The notes beneath the pieces were generated by a model that searched no databases, was not told where the DNA came from, and saw nothing but the letters and a program-made list of their open reading frames with translations. 64,000 nucleotides of DNA from Oscillospiraceae bacterium (GTDB taxonomy: Bacteria; Bacillota; Clostridia; Oscillospirales; Ruminococcaceae): assembly GCA_017461565.1 (NCBI GenBank), contig JAFTXQ010000015.1, positions 1-64,000 on the forward strand, in the 5' to 3' direction. A program made the translations under genes and the position numbers. This document shows, piece after piece, positions 28,340 through 37,485 of the stretch (its first letter is position 1; every line of letters starts with the position of its first letter).

Positions 28340-29050
28340 TTATCCGCTGTAATAGTTCAGCTTTTTCTCCAGGAAATTCAGAAGTATCGTCAGCAGACCC
28401 GAGAACAGCAGGTAGAACACAGCTATGTAGAACAGCGGCCAGATGATAGCCTTCTGTGCGATGATATCCTGTGCGGACTGCACAAGCTCCACCACCATTA
28501 CGACACGTGCAAGGGAGGTGTCCTTTACCAGTGTGATTATCTCGTTGCCCATGGGTGCAACAATGCGTTTTATCACCTGGAACAGCACTATCTTGAAGAA
28601 TATCTGGCTCTTTGTCATGCCGAGGACCTGTCCTGCCTCGTACTGACCCTTGGGGATGCTCTCGATACCGCCACGGTATATCTCGGAGAAATAGCAGGCA
28701 TAGTTGATTATGAACGCAATGAGCACGGCGGTTATTCTTGGCAGCGCCTTAGCGCCGAAGATAAGTCCCGGTCCGTAGAACACAAGGATTATCTGCACCA
28801 TCAGCGGGGTTCCTCTGATTATCCAGACGAACAGCTTTGTAATGCAGCGTATGGGCTTGAAGTCTGCCAGCGTTTTAACGAATTTTGAGCTTGCTTCCGA
28901 TGCCAGCCCTTTAAAGGGTGCAAAGTTTGACATAGAGCCAAAGGTGATGACAAGCCCCAGCGGTATTGAGCATAACAACGTCACGCCGAATATCAGCAGG
29001 GTGGTCATAAAGCCCTCGGCAAGCTGTAACGTTACATCGATAAATGACAT
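28340..29050 (-). CDS. Polar amino acid ABC transporter, permease
   Basis: A 236-aa membrane permease of the HisM/GlnP family with about five hydrophobic segments. It has the coupling-loop EAA motif in EAGQVLGMTKSQIFFKIVLFQ and the family phrase RGTPLMVQIILVFY. It sits 9 bases upstream of the ATPase gene on the same strand. A single permease gene implies a homodimeric channel. Confidence 0.93.
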   Translation of the reverse strand: MSFIDVTLQLAEGFMTTLLIFGVTLLCSIPLGLVITFGSMSNFAPFKGLASEASSKFVKTLADFKPIRCITKLFVWIIRGTPLMVQIILVFYGPGLIFGAKALPRITAVLIAFIINYACYFSEIYRGGIESIPKGQYEAGQVLGMTKSQIFFKIVLFQVIKRIVAPMGNEIITLVKDTSLARVVMVVELVQSAQDIIAQKAIIWPLFYIAVFYLLFSGLLTILLNFLEKKLNYYSG

Positions 29051-29103
29051 AAAAACTATCCTTTTCAGATTTTCTGATGTTTATTGGAGGGCTTTCGCCC
29101 GTA

Positions 29104-29136
29104 TATAAGAGCGGCACTAAGGTACCGCTCTTTTTT
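29104..29136 (-). terminator. Attenuating hairpin between binding protein and permease genes
   Basis: AGAGCGG and CCGCTCT pair; the stem is flanked by A- and T-runs. Such hairpins inside ABC operons let the binding protein be made in excess of the membrane parts. Confidence 0.6.
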
Positions 29137-29139
29137 GTA

Positions 29140-29940
29140 TTACTGGAAAGCGTATACGTCAGCGAGGTCGTACTTCTCAGCAAGTGCCTTGAGTGTGCCG
29201 TCCTCTACCATCTCTGCGATTGCTGCGTTGATCTTCTCCTGAAGAACCTTGTCCTCAAGACGGATACCGATAGCGTATTCCTCGGGAGTAAGCTCGATGC
29301 TCTCAACGATCATCAGGTCGGCGTAGTCTGTGCCCTCGCCGATGGAAGCCTTAGCCATAACATAGTCGATTACACCGATCTCTGTTGTGCCTGCCTTGAT
29401 CTCCATAAGAACGTCCTTCTGTGCCGAACAGGGAACATACTCGTTTGTCTTGAGGGTCTCGTTTGTTTCGATAGCTGTCTGACCTGCGGAGCCGTTCTCG
29501 GCAGCAATGGTAACGCCTGTGATGGAAGCGAGGTCTGCGTACTTCTCAGCGTTATCAGTCTTGATAACAACTACCTGCTTGTTTCTGATGTAGGGAGTAG
29601 AGAAGTTGATCTGCTCCTTGAACTCTTCCTTGACTGTCATGCCGTTCCAGATAACGTCGATAGTCTTGGACTGAAGCTCTGTGATCTTCTGGTTCCAGTC
29701 GATGACCTGGAACTCTGCCTTAACGCCAAGCTTCTTGCATACTTCCTTTGTGAACTCTGTCTCGAAGCCTGTAAGCTCGCCGTTCTCGTCGAGGTAGTTC
29801 ATGGGCTCGTAGTAGGTGATACCTGCAACGAGTGTGCCCTTGTCCTGGATGTAGTCCCAGTCGGTCTTGTTGCCGCCTGCACAGCCTGTCAGACCAAGCG
29901 CCATGACAGCTGCCATAAATAATGCTGCTACCTTTTTCAT
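29140..29940 (-). CDS. Polar amino acid ABC transporter, substrate-binding lipoprotein
   Basis: A 266-aa exported lipoprotein with lipobox LTGC (Cys near 21). It belongs to the SBP_bac_3 family: TLVAGITYYEPMNYLDENGELTGFETEF begins the first lobe and FSTPYIRNKQVVVIK the hinge region. It captures an amino acid for the permease downstream. First gene of its operon, with a ribosome site (AAGGAAGG) and a near-consensus promoter at 30054-30082. Confidence 0.94.
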   Translation of the reverse strand: MKKVAALFMAAVMALGLTGCAGGNKTDWDYIQDKGTLVAGITYYEPMNYLDENGELTGFETEFTKEVCKKLGVKAEFQVIDWNQKITELQSKTIDVIWNGMTVKEEFKEQINFSTPYIRNKQVVVIKTDNAEKYADLASITGVTIAAENGSAGQTAIETNETLKTNEYVPCSAQKDVLMEIKAGTTEIGVIDYVMAKASIGEGTDYADLMIVESIELTPEEYAIGIRLEDKVLQEKINAAIAEMVEDGTLKALAEKYDLADVYAFQ

Positions 29941-30053
29941 GATAATGTTCCTTCCTTTTGTCTGTTTTTGTTATTCGGGTATCATAGCATTGTGATACCT
30001 TGCTAAAGCGGAATGGGCATACCGTATCAAACGGCAATAAGCCATTCCACATT

Positions 30054-30082
30054 ATCTTACCACAAAATATATGGTTTGTCAA
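30054..30082 (-). promoter_or_regulatory. Sigma-A promoter of the amino acid ABC operon
   Basis: On the minus strand TTGACA (30082-30077), 17 bases, TAAGAT (30059-30054), about 115 bases before the binding-protein start. Confidence 0.75.
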
Positions 30083-30112
30083 CCAAAGCCGCCAAAATCG
30101 GCACTTTTTCCA

Positions 30113-30133
30113 ACCTCAGACATATAATGAGGT
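30113..30133. promoter_or_regulatory. Candidate operator over the feoA -10 box
   Basis: ACCTCA (30113-30118) and TGAGGT (30128-30133) form an inverted repeat with 9 bases between. It overlaps TATAAT (30123-30128), the likely -10 of feoA. A metal-dependent repressor could bind here; it does not match the classical Fur box. Confidence 0.45.
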
Positions 30134-30163
30134 AAAACTTTATGCAAACAGAGGTGAACGAAT

Positions 30164-30394
30164 ATGCTTAAACAGCGTACACTCAGCGATATAGACATCG
30201 GCGGGCGTGCTGTTGTGGAACGTCTGCGCATCCACGGAAGTATGCGGCGGCGTATGCTTGATCTGGGGCTTGTCCCGGGGACTGCGGTGGAATGTGTGGG
30301 CAAAAGTCCGTCAGGTGATCCCAAGGCGTTTCTGATACGTGGTGCGGTCATCGCCATACGCTCAGAGGACAGCCGTGAGATCATTGTAAGATAG
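30164..30394 (+). CDS. feoA: Ferrous iron transport accessory protein FeoA
   Basis: A 76-aa SH3-like protein: MLKQRTLSDIDIGGRAVVERL, then RRRMLDLGLVPGTAVECVG and an IAIRSED end, the usual FeoA order. It binds or tunes the FeoB channel. GAGGTGAA precedes the ATG. It lies 10 bases upstream of feoB, so the two form an operon. Confidence 0.93.
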   Translation: MLKQRTLSDIDIGGRAVVERLRIHGSMRRRMLDLGLVPGTAVECVGKSPSGDPKAFLIRGAVIAIRSEDSREIIVR

Positions 30395-30404
30395 GGGGTG
30401 CGGC

Positions 30405-32525
30405 ATGGGACTTACCGCAGCATCGACAGGGGCGGCCGCACAGGACAAGGGTGCTTGTCTGCGCAGGCGCACGCCCGAGGAAAGGATAATAGCGATAGCA
30501 GGGAATCCTAACGTAGGAAAAAGCACACTGTTCAACGCCCTGACGGGAATGAACCAGCACACAGGCAACTGGGCAGGAAAGACCGTAGCGCTTGCGCAGG
30601 GAAGGTATAAAGGTCATATCATGGTGGACCTGCCTGGAACATATTCGCTGCTGCCGCACTCCGCCGAAGAGGAGGTCGCCCGAAGCTTCATCTGCCTTGA
30701 AAAGCCCGACCTTTGTATTGTGGTGTGCGATGCTGCCTGCCTTGAGCGCAGCATGAACCTTGTGCTTCAGGTGACCGAGATATGCCCAAGGACGATCGTT
30801 TGCGTTAACCTTATGGACGAGGCGAAGCGAAAAGGCATACGCATCGATCTTGAGCTGCTGTCATATCGGCTGGGCGTGCCTGTCTGCGGCACCTCGGCAA
30901 GGGACAGAAAGACGCTTGCGGCACTGACTGCGACAATAGACCGCAGTGCAGACAAAGACCTTTCGCCACGCAGGATACAATACACTGCGCCGATAGAAAC
31001 GGCGGTGGCGGTGTTGGAGCCTGTAATAAAACGGGAGCTTCATCTGAAACAGGAGGCAAGGTTTCTGGCGCTGCGGCTTCTTGAGGGGGACGCAGCAATA
31101 GTGGAGGAGGCGGCGAAGAAAGCGGGAGCTTCTCGGTTGCCTGAAGAGGTGATACAAGCGGCGGAGCGTGGCCGTGAGATGCTTGCCGCCGAGGGACTCA
31201 CCGCCGACAGGCTGCGTGACACGCTGGTATCCTGTATAATACGCAATGCGGAGGATGTATGCCGTGGCGCAGTGAACTATCACAGCACAGATCATTTGCA
31301 GCGTGACCGCCGTGCCGACAGGATACTTACGAGCCGTGCTTTCGGCTATCCGATAATGATACTGCTGCTTCTGGCGGTATTCTGGCTGACCATAACAGGG
31401 GCAAACTATCCGTCGCAGCTGCTTTCCGAGGGATTGTTCTTTCTGGGCGACAGGCTTTCTGAGCTTATCACAGCGGCGGGCGCTCCCGAATGGCTGAGGG
31501 GCATCATAGTTGACGGAGCATACAAAGTGCTTGCATGGGTGGTATCTGTCATGCTGCCGCCGATGGCGATATTCTTTCCGATGTTCACGCTGCTGGAGGA
31601 TTCAGGCTATCTGCCACGCATAGCGTATAATCTCGACAGACCCTTTAAAAGGTGCAGCGCCTGCGGAAAACAGGCGCTGACGATGGCGATGGGCTTCGGC
31701 TGCAACGCCGCAGGAGTGGTCGGTTGCCGCATAATCGACAGCAGGCGTGAGCGGCTTATCGCTATGCTGACAAACAGCTTTGTCCCCTGCAACGGACGCT
31801 TTCCCACGATAATTTCACTGATATCGATGTTTTTCATCGGTGCGGCAGGAGGTCTTTTCGGCTCTGTGATATCCGCACTGCTGCTAACTTCGGTGATACT
31901 TCTCGGTATCGGGATGACGTTTGTTACTTCGAAGCTGCTGTCGGCAACGATACTTAAAGGCGAGCCGTCCTCGTTCACTCTCGAGCTTCCACCGTACCGC
32001 CGTCCGCAGTTCGGCAAGGTGATAGTGCGGTCGATGCTGGACAGGACGCTGTTCGTACTGGGAAGAGCCGCTGCGGTCGCCGCACCTGCGGGAATAGTGA
32101 TATGGCTGATGGCAAACGTTACAGTGGACGGAGCGACGCTCCTTGCCCACTGCACACAGTTTCTCGATCCGTTTGCACGGCTGCTGGGACTTGACGGCGT
32201 GATACTGATGGCGTTCATTCTGGGGCTTCCTGCGAACGAGATAGTTGTGCCTATAATCATCATGGCGTACATGGCGCAGGGCAGCATCACCGAGCTTGAT
32301 ATTGCGGGGATGAGAGAGCTGTTTGTGGATAACGGATGGACCTGGGTAACAGCAGCCTGCACTATCCTGTTTTCGCTGATGCACTGGCCCTGTTCCACCA
32401 CCATCCTCACCGTGAAAAAGGAGGCAGGCGGAGTTAAATGGGCGGTGATCTCAGCGGTACTGCCGACGTTCATAGGAATGGCTGTGTGCTTCGTTTTTGC
32501 GCAGTTAGCGGGGATGTTTGTGTAA
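30405..32525 (+). CDS. feoB: Ferrous iron transporter FeoB
   Basis: A 706-aa membrane GTPase that imports Fe2+. G-protein motifs: G1 GNPNVGKST (about 30-38), the G2 region HTGNWAGKTV, G3 DLPGTYSL, G4 NLMDEA. The helical GDI region follows, then about eight or more membrane segments with two Gate-like blocks (GCNAAGVVGCRIIDSRRERLIAML and PANEIVVPIIIMAYM). An N-terminal extension of about 25 residues precedes the G domain. It lies directly behind feoA. Expected in an anaerobe, where iron is ferrous. Confidence 0.96.
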   Translation: MGLTAASTGAAAQDKGACLRRRTPEERIIAIAGNPNVGKSTLFNALTGMNQHTGNWAGKTVALAQGRYKGHIMVDLPGTYSLLPHSAEEEVARSFICLEKPDLCIVVCDAACLERSMNLVLQVTEICPRTIVCVNLMDEAKRKGIRIDLELLSYRLGVPVCGTSARDRKTLAALTATIDRSADKDLSPRRIQYTAPIETAVAVLEPVIKRELHLKQEARFLALRLLEGDAAIVEEAAKKAGASRLPEEVIQAAERGREMLAAEGLTADRLRDTLVSCIIRNAEDVCRGAVNYHSTDHLQRDRRADRILTSRAFGYPIMILLLLAVFWLTITGANYPSQLLSEGLFFLGDRLSELITAAGAPEWLRGIIVDGAYKVLAWVVSVMLPPMAIFFPMFTLLEDSGYLPRIAYNLDRPFKRCSACGKQALTMAMGFGCNAAGVVGCRIIDSRRERLIAMLTNSFVPCNGRFPTIISLISMFFIGAAGGLFGSVISALLLTSVILLGIGMTFVTSKLLSATILKGEPSSFTLELPPYRRPQFGKVIVRSMLDRTLFVLGRAAAVAAPAGIVIWLMANVTVDGATLLAHCTQFLDPFARLLGLDGVILMAFILGLPANEIVVPIIIMAYMAQGSITELDIAGMRELFVDNGWTWVTAACTILFSLMHWPCSTTILTVKKEAGGVKWAVISAVLPTFIGMAVCFVFAQLAGMFV

Positions 32526-32625
32526 AAAACGCTTGACATCAGTGCTGTAATATGATATACTATATTATGGTATTTAAAACATCTGTTTTCAAACACCAAA
32601 ATAACATGAAAGAGAGGTAATAAAG

Positions 32626-32688
32626 ATGACCTATACAACAAAAAACTCAAACACCATAAGCATTATTACCTCGGTAGTATTAAAGTGA
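32626..32688 (+). CDS. Leader peptide (Thr/Ser/Ile/Val-rich, 20 aa)
   Basis: A 20-aa frame, MTYTTKNSNT then ISIITSVVLK, with GAGAGG upstream. Five Thr, three Ser, three Ile and two Val stand out. It ends 18 bases before the terminator stem. The 3' codons lie in the sequence that can pair with 32784-32795. A leader peptide is inferred from size, composition and position; the inducing signal could be shortage of charged tRNA or a ribosome-targeting drug. Confidence 0.6.
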   Translation: MTYTTKNSNTISIITSVVLK

Positions 32689-32706
32689 TCATATTATGAT
32701 ACTTTG

Positions 32707-32735
32707 AGCCGCGGCAGTTTTGCTGCGGCTTTTTT
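32707..32735 (+). terminator. Leader terminator before the GNAT gene
   Basis: AGCCGCGGCA (32707-32716) pairs with TGCTGCGGCT (32721-32730) with one G-U pair and a four-base loop, followed by six T. Confidence 0.85.
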
Positions 32736-32815
32736 GCGCCCAAAATCGGGTTGGACGTGTTAAATCCTGCAGCCTCTGCGGTCGTATTACCGAGGAAAAC
32801 ACCAAGAGGAGGAAA

Positions 32816-32902
32816 ATGATCATGGATAACCAAGACTCACAATGCACATTTTTACAGCAAAACGGAACTGATCAAACCAACGAAAGGAATATCAAAAAAT
32901 GA
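32816..32902 (+). CDS. Small upstream frame coupled to the GNAT gene
   Basis: 28 aa, opening MIMDNQDSQC and ending NERNIKK, with AGAGGAGG directly upstream. Its stop overlaps the GNAT start (ATGA at 32899-32902), so it probably serves translational coupling. Gln/Asn-rich, no recognisable domain. Confidence 0.5.
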   Translation: MIMDNQDSQCTFLQQNGTDQTNERNIKK

Positions 32903-33858
32903 ATATTACTATTGAAAAATTCACTGAAAACCATATAGGCGAAGCACTCAGCCTTTTTGAATGCGAATTTCAGGAGGAAGCCAGACACTGCCCCGATCTG
33001 CCACAGGAGGATTTCACTGAACGGCTTACAGGAGTGCTTCACTGGCTATGCGGACAACCATACGGAAAAGCCGCTTTTGACAACGGAAGATTGATTGGAT
33101 ATCTTATTTTTGCAGGTCCATGGGAAGGTTTCTTCGGGGATGTCAGGGGTGTGTTCTCTCCTCTGGGCGGCAGTGCTTTTTCCTTTGATGCAAAGGACAG
33201 AGGCAGGATTGCTTCGTTGTTGTTCGAAAGCGTTTCTCAGGAATTCGTTGGCGACGGAGTATATAGCTGTGCACTGTCACGATTCGCCCACGATGCGGAT
33301 ATCACCCGTTCATTAGTGCTTAACGGTTTCGGGATACGCTGTTCAGACGCTGTACGGAAAATTTCAGAACTTACTCTGTCATATAGTTCAGACGAAGTGC
33401 GTTTCAGTGAATTGCCCATAAGCGAGTTTGGACGAATAAGAAAATTAAGGCACGGTCTTGTGAAGCATCTTGAAAAAGCTCCGATATTCTATCCGACTGA
33501 CATGGAGCGTTTCGATGAATGGTTTGCGAAAGAAGATATGCGAGTTTTTATCGCAGAGACAAAGGGTAAAACCGTGGGATTTATTTCATTGGATGATGAT
33601 GCGGAAAACTTCATTACCGAACACAGCGGAATGAAGAATATATGCGGCGCATATTTTGATGAAAAGTATCGCGGAAAAGGTATCGCACAGGATCTGCTTG
33701 CTTTTATCTGTGACACCTTGAGAACAGAGGAAGTAACGCATCTGGGCGTTGACTGCGAAACACTTAACCCTACCGCACTTAACTTCTGGGGAAAGTACTT
33801 CACTCCATACACTTACTCTTTTGCAAGACGGATAGATGAGCGCATCGGGAAAAACTGA
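32899..33858 (+). CDS. Tandem GNAT-family N-acetyltransferase
   Basis: A 319-aa protein with a weak N-terminal GNAT-like half and a clearer C-terminal GNAT domain. The acetyl-CoA loop is YFDEKYRGKGIAQDLL (about 253-268), followed by LGVDCETLNPTALNFWGKYF, a typical motif B region. It acetylates an amine on an unknown substrate. It overlaps by 4 bases the small frame before it and lies behind an attenuator-like leader. Such leaders often control antibiotic resistance or amino-acid genes; resistance by acetylation is possible but not shown by any motif. Confidence 0.8.
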   Translation: MNITIEKFTENHIGEALSLFECEFQEEARHCPDLPQEDFTERLTGVLHWLCGQPYGKAAFDNGRLIGYLIFAGPWEGFFGDVRGVFSPLGGSAFSFDAKDRGRIASLLFESVSQEFVGDGVYSCALSRFAHDADITRSLVLNGFGIRCSDAVRKISELTLSYSSDEVRFSELPISEFGRIRKLRHGLVKHLEKAPIFYPTDMERFDEWFAKEDMRVFIAETKGKTVGFISLDDDAENFITEHSGMKNICGAYFDEKYRGKGIAQDLLAFICDTLRTEEVTHLGVDCETLNPTALNFWGKYFTPYTYSFARRIDERIGKN

Positions 33859-33870
33859 ACTGCAAAACAA

Positions 33871-33894
33871 AAACTCCCCCTGACGGGGGAGTTT
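33871..33894. terminator. Bidirectional terminator between GNAT gene and gapA
   Basis: A perfect 10-bp stem, AAACTCCCCC / GGGGGAGTTT, with a four-base loop, between convergent genes. Confidence 0.85.
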
Positions 33895-33913
33895 AATGTT
33901 TTCCGTTTAAGGA

Positions 33914-34948
33914 TTAAAGCTCTGCGAAGTACTTGATTGTTCTTACCATCTGAGATGTGTAGGAATTCTCGTTGTCGTACCAGGAAACTACCTGTACCTC
34001 GTACAGATCGTCAGCGATCTTAGCTACCATTGTCTGAGTAGCATCGAACAGAGAACCGTATGTCATACCGATAACGTCGGAAGATACGATCTGATCCTCG
34101 TTGTAGCCGTAGGAAGCGGAAGCAGCAGCCTTCATAGCAGCGTTGATGCCGTCCTTTGTTACGTCTGTGCCCTTAACAACAGCTGTGAGGATTGTTGTGG
34201 AACCTGTGGGAACAGGAACTCTCTGTGCAGAACCGATCAGCTTGCCGTTCAGCTCAGGGATTACAAGGCCGATAGCCTTAGCAGCACCTGTGGAGTTGGG
34301 AACGATGTTAGCAGCGCCTGCACGTGCTCTTCTCAGGTCGCCCTTTCTGTGAGGACCGTCGAGGATCATCTGGTCGCCTGTGTAAGCGTGGATTGTGCTC
34401 ATGATACCGGACTGGATGGGAGCATAATCGTTCAGTGCCTTAGCCATGGGAGCGAGGCAGTTTGTTGTGCAGGAAGCAGCGGAGATGATTGTGTCATCCT
34501 TTGTAAGTGTGTTCTCGTTTACGGAGAATACGATTGTGGGGAGGTCGTTGCCTGCGGGAGCAGAGATAACAACCTTCTTAGCACCTGCGTCGATGTGAGC
34601 CTGTGCCTTGTCCTTGGAGCAGTAGAAGCCTGTGCACTCGAGAACTACGTCAACGCCGATCTCGCCCCAGGGGAGCTCAGCAGCGTTAGCCTTAGCATAG
34701 ATCTTCAGTGTCTTGCCGTCAACTGTGATTGTACCAGCCTCGTCATCAGCGGAAACTGTGTGAAGGTTCTCACCCATCTTGCCGCAGTAGCCGCCCTGAG
34801 CGGTATCATACTTGAGCAGGTGAGCCAGCATAGAGGGCTTTGTCAGGTCGTTGATAGCTACTACATCGTAACCCTCAGCGCCGAACATCTGTCTGAACGC
34901 AAGGCGTCCGATACGGCCGAAACCATTAATTGCAACTTTAACTGCCAT
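33914..34948 (-). CDS. gapA: Glyceraldehyde-3-phosphate dehydrogenase, type I
   Basis: The glycolytic enzyme that makes 1,3-bisphosphoglycerate with NAD+. [20 protein letters not shown] is the NAD site, and [17 protein letters not shown] holds the catalytic Cys (about 155). [14 protein letters not shown] and the final [17 protein letters not shown] are conserved. The true start is 34948, which has AGGAGG at good spacing; an in-frame codon at 34993 lies upstream of that site. Length 344 aa is slightly above the usual 335. Codons are strongly biased, as expected for an abundant enzyme. Confidence 0.97.
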   Translation of the reverse strand: MAVKVAINGFGRIGRLAFRQMFGAEGYDVVAINDLTKPSMLAHLLKYDTAQGGYCGKMGENLHTVSADDEAGTITVDGKTLKIYAKANAAELPWGEIGVDVVLECTGFYCSKDKAQAHIDAGAKKVVISAPAGNDLPTIVFSVNENTLTKDDTIISAASCTTNCLAPMAKALNDYAPIQSGIMSTIHAYTGDQMILDGPHRKGDLRRARAGAANIVPNSTGAAKAIGLVIPELNGKLIGSAQRVPVPTGSTTILTAVVKGTDVTKDGINAAMKAAASASYGYNEDQIVSSDVIGMTYGSLFDATQTMVAKIADDLYEVQVVSWYDNENSYTSQMVRTIKYFAEL

Positions 34949-35248
34949 TGGAATATTCCTCCTGAATTTTCCGGAAGTGGGAGCGACCCACATTCCTAAT
35001 AATATTTGATATATATCATATCACAATTATTATACTAAAAAAATCCGATTTAATCAAGATGTTTGTCTAAAATTTATCATAAAACTTAGTAAAAATCTTG
35101 CGAAAGTTTTTGTGCATCTTTCACAATGAATTGCATTTTTAAATGTGCAATATACAAAAATATATCGAACAACGCCTATTTTATAAAAAGAAAAGTCAGG
35201 TCATACATCTGTGAAAGAGTGCATATACTCCAACAAAGGAGTGATAAC

Positions 35249-36031
35249 ATGGAGGAACTGCTTGCAGAGAAAAAAACGGAGCACCCTATACTCACAGGGA
35301 TACAAACGGTAAGCGATACCGAGGAGCTTCACAGCGGACGCATCTACATAATGGATAGGCGTAGCCCTGCGGCGGACAAGTCGGACGCTCCTGCCGAGGC
35401 AAACGATGAACGGTCCGACGAAAATGCGCAGGAAGACGGGCCGCCGTCACAGATGGACGAGGCTCCACGTGCAGAGAGCCTTACAAGAGCCGCACAGATA
35501 CATCATGAGGGCTGTACTGCGCTTTGTGCGGTGTTTGCGGTCATAGGGACTATTGCAGGGATTATTATTGCGCTGGCGTTTCCGCTGCACGGGAGCGACT
35601 TTACAGCTCTTGCGGAACCGTCTGATATCGGCTTTGCGGCGGCGTTTTTCGAGAGGCTGCGGCAGTGCGGAGCTTTCCTGCTGGCGGCATACCTGCTGGG
35701 ATATTTTGCGGCAGGCGGCGTGGTGGTATGGCTAGTTCCGCTGGTATATGGAATGGGCGCAGGGCTTTCGTGCGCAGGCGGTATTGCCGCAGGCGGCTCC
35801 GTTGCCGCAGTGCTTCCGTGGGTGGTATGTCTTGCACTTGTGGTCAGTGCCTCGGCGGCGTCATGGGAGTTCTCCTCGGTGCTGCTGCGGCTGATATCAG
35901 GGCGCAGCGGCAGCGTCATCACACGTGGATCTGCGGCGTACAGCTATAACCTGCGCTTCGGAGTGTATATGCTTGTGCTGCTGGCTATTTCCATAGCTGA
36001 GGCTGCGGCAAGGACAGCGTTTCAGGGGTAA
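35249..36031 (+). CDS. Integral membrane protein, SpoIIM-like
   Basis: A 260-aa protein with a charged, low-complexity N-terminal third (Asp/Glu/Ala/Pro, to about 85) and about five hydrophobic segments after it. The pattern GYFAAGGVVVWLVPLVYGMGAG and the Gly/Ala-rich helices recall stage II sporulation protein M, but the match is by eye and weak. AAAGGAG precedes the ATG at 35249; the frame is open further upstream but without a ribosome site. The next gene is a spore-type cortex hydrolase, which fits a sporulation context. Confidence 0.6.
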   Translation: MEELLAEKKTEHPILTGIQTVSDTEELHSGRIYIMDRRSPAADKSDAPAEANDERSDENAQEDGPPSQMDEAPRAESLTRAAQIHHEGCTALCAVFAVIGTIAGIIIALAFPLHGSDFTALAEPSDIGFAAAFFERLRQCGAFLLAAYLLGYFAAGGVVVWLVPLVYGMGAGLSCAGGIAAGGSVAAVLPWVVCLALVVSASAASWEFSSVLLRLISGRSGSVITRGSAAYSYNLRFGVYMLVLLAISIAEAAARTAFQG

Positions 36032-36101
36032 CTCTTTTCGGTATCCTGCATATAATAGGTATAAAGGCATTCTGCCCTGACTTATTTTCGGAGGTACTTA
36101 T

Positions 36102-37373
36102 ATGACGATCTATACAGTGGAGAGCGGCGACAGCATAAACAGCATTGCACGGCGCTTCGGAATATCGCCGCTGCGCATAGCTGCGGACAACGGTCTGCGT
36201 AATCCGTCACAGCTTGCTGTGGGACAGAGCCTGTACATAGGTGCAGACAATATCAGATACGTATTGCAGCAGGGGCAGACCCTGTACTCGGTCTCGCAGG
36301 AATACGGCGTTCCGCTTGAAGCGCTGATAGAGGCAAATCCGACCCTTAATCCGCTGAATATCCGGGCAGGAACGACAGTTAACATCCCTGTTGAACAGCC
36401 CGAAAGGCGAACGGCGGTGGTGAATGGCTATGCCTATCCCACTATAACCGACTCATCGCTTAATTGTGTGCTTCCGTTTCTCAGCTTCATCAGTCCTTTC
36501 AGCTATTCTATGACGCCGCAGGCAGATCTTATTGCGCCCGATGACAGCGACCTGCTTTATCGTGCCGTTAGCTCCGCCGTTATGCCTATGATGGTGATGA
36601 CGAATATCTACGACGGCAGCTTCAGCACCGAAACGCTTTCGGCAGTGCTGGGCGATGAGGAGCTTCAGGAGAAGCTGATAGCTAATATCCTCGAAGAGGT
36701 ACGCAACAAGAACTATTACGGCGTTAATATGGATATGGAATATATCTCGCCCGACGACCGTGAGCGCTACAACAGCTTTTTGCGTGAGTTGACCGATAGG
36801 CTACACTCGGCTGGATACATCCTTACTGTCGCTCTTGCTCCGAAGATATCAGCCGACCAGCAGGGACTGCTGTACGAGGCACACGATTATGCGGTGCAGG
36901 GAGAGATTGCGGATTATGTGATCCTGATGACATACGAGTGGGGATTTACTTATGGCGAGCCGAGGGCGGTGTCGCCGATAGACGAGGTGCGCAAGGTGCT
37001 GGACTACGCCGTGACTGAGATACCGCCTGCAAAGCTTTTGATGAGTATGCCGAACTACGGTTATGACTGGACCCTTCCCTACACCCGCGGCACAGCGGCA
37101 AAGAGCATAGGCTTCACTGCGGCGACAGAGCTTGCACTGCGGTACAAAGCGGAAATAATGTTCGATGAAAAGTCGCAGACGCCGTACTTCAACTATACCG
37201 ACGCTGAAGGCGCCGCCCATGTCGTATGGTTCGACGATCCTCACAGCATATACGAAAAGCTTCTTCTTGTTGATGAGTATGACCTTGCAGGCGTAAGCTG
37301 GTGGACGGTGAACCGTTGCTATGTCCCTGCATGGCTCATCATGCAGGAGCTTTTTGAGATACAGAAGATATAA
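36102..37373 (+). CDS. LysM-GH18 spore cortex-type hydrolase (SleL/YaaH-like)
   Basis: A 423-aa protein with two LysM domains (about 2-47, starting IYTVESGDSINSIARRFG, and 50-95), then a GH18 barrel. The GH18 catalytic strand reads GVNMDMEYISP, the DxDxE-type motif with acid Glu near 214. No signal peptide, as in SleL and YaaH, which are placed in the spore coat and act on cortex peptidoglycan. GGAGG precedes the start. The gene suggests that the organism, or its recent ancestor, forms spores. Confidence 0.9.
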   Translation: MTIYTVESGDSINSIARRFGISPLRIAADNGLRNPSQLAVGQSLYIGADNIRYVLQQGQTLYSVSQEYGVPLEALIEANPTLNPLNIRAGTTVNIPVEQPERRTAVVNGYAYPTITDSSLNCVLPFLSFISPFSYSMTPQADLIAPDDSDLLYRAVSSAVMPMMVMTNIYDGSFSTETLSAVLGDEELQEKLIANILEEVRNKNYYGVNMDMEYISPDDRERYNSFLRELTDRLHSAGYILTVALAPKISADQQGLLYEAHDYAVQGEIADYVILMTYEWGFTYGEPRAVSPIDEVRKVLDYAVTEIPPAKLLMSMPNYGYDWTLPYTRGTAAKSIGFTAATELALRYKAEIMFDEKSQTPYFNYTDAEGAAHVVWFDDPHSIYEKLLLVDEYDLAGVSWWTVNRCYVPAWLIMQELFEIQKI

Positions 37374-37485
37374 GGAGATCTGCGCACGATCTCTATGCGG
37401 TATTGCCATAGTATTCCTCCATAAAAGAATAATCCCCCGTATATCTGTAATAATAAGGTAAAAAGATGATGCGGGGGAAAGTTCT

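Larger units (their letters stand above)
32526..32898 (+). promoter_or_regulatory. Leader region with promoter, leader peptide, terminator and long-range pairing (attenuator)
   Basis: TTGACA (32533-32538), 17 bases, TATACT (32556-32561) drive a leader that encodes a 20-aa peptide (32626-32688). A strong terminator follows (32707-32735), then a 28-aa frame coupled to the GNAT gene. CCTCGGTAGTAT at the end of the peptide gene (32669-32680) can pair with GTATTACCGAGG (32784-32795), 8 Watson-Crick pairs at the core and 12 with wobble, across the terminator. A ribosome stalled in the peptide gene would change this pairing. This is the layout of translation-dependent attenuation. Confidence 0.7.
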
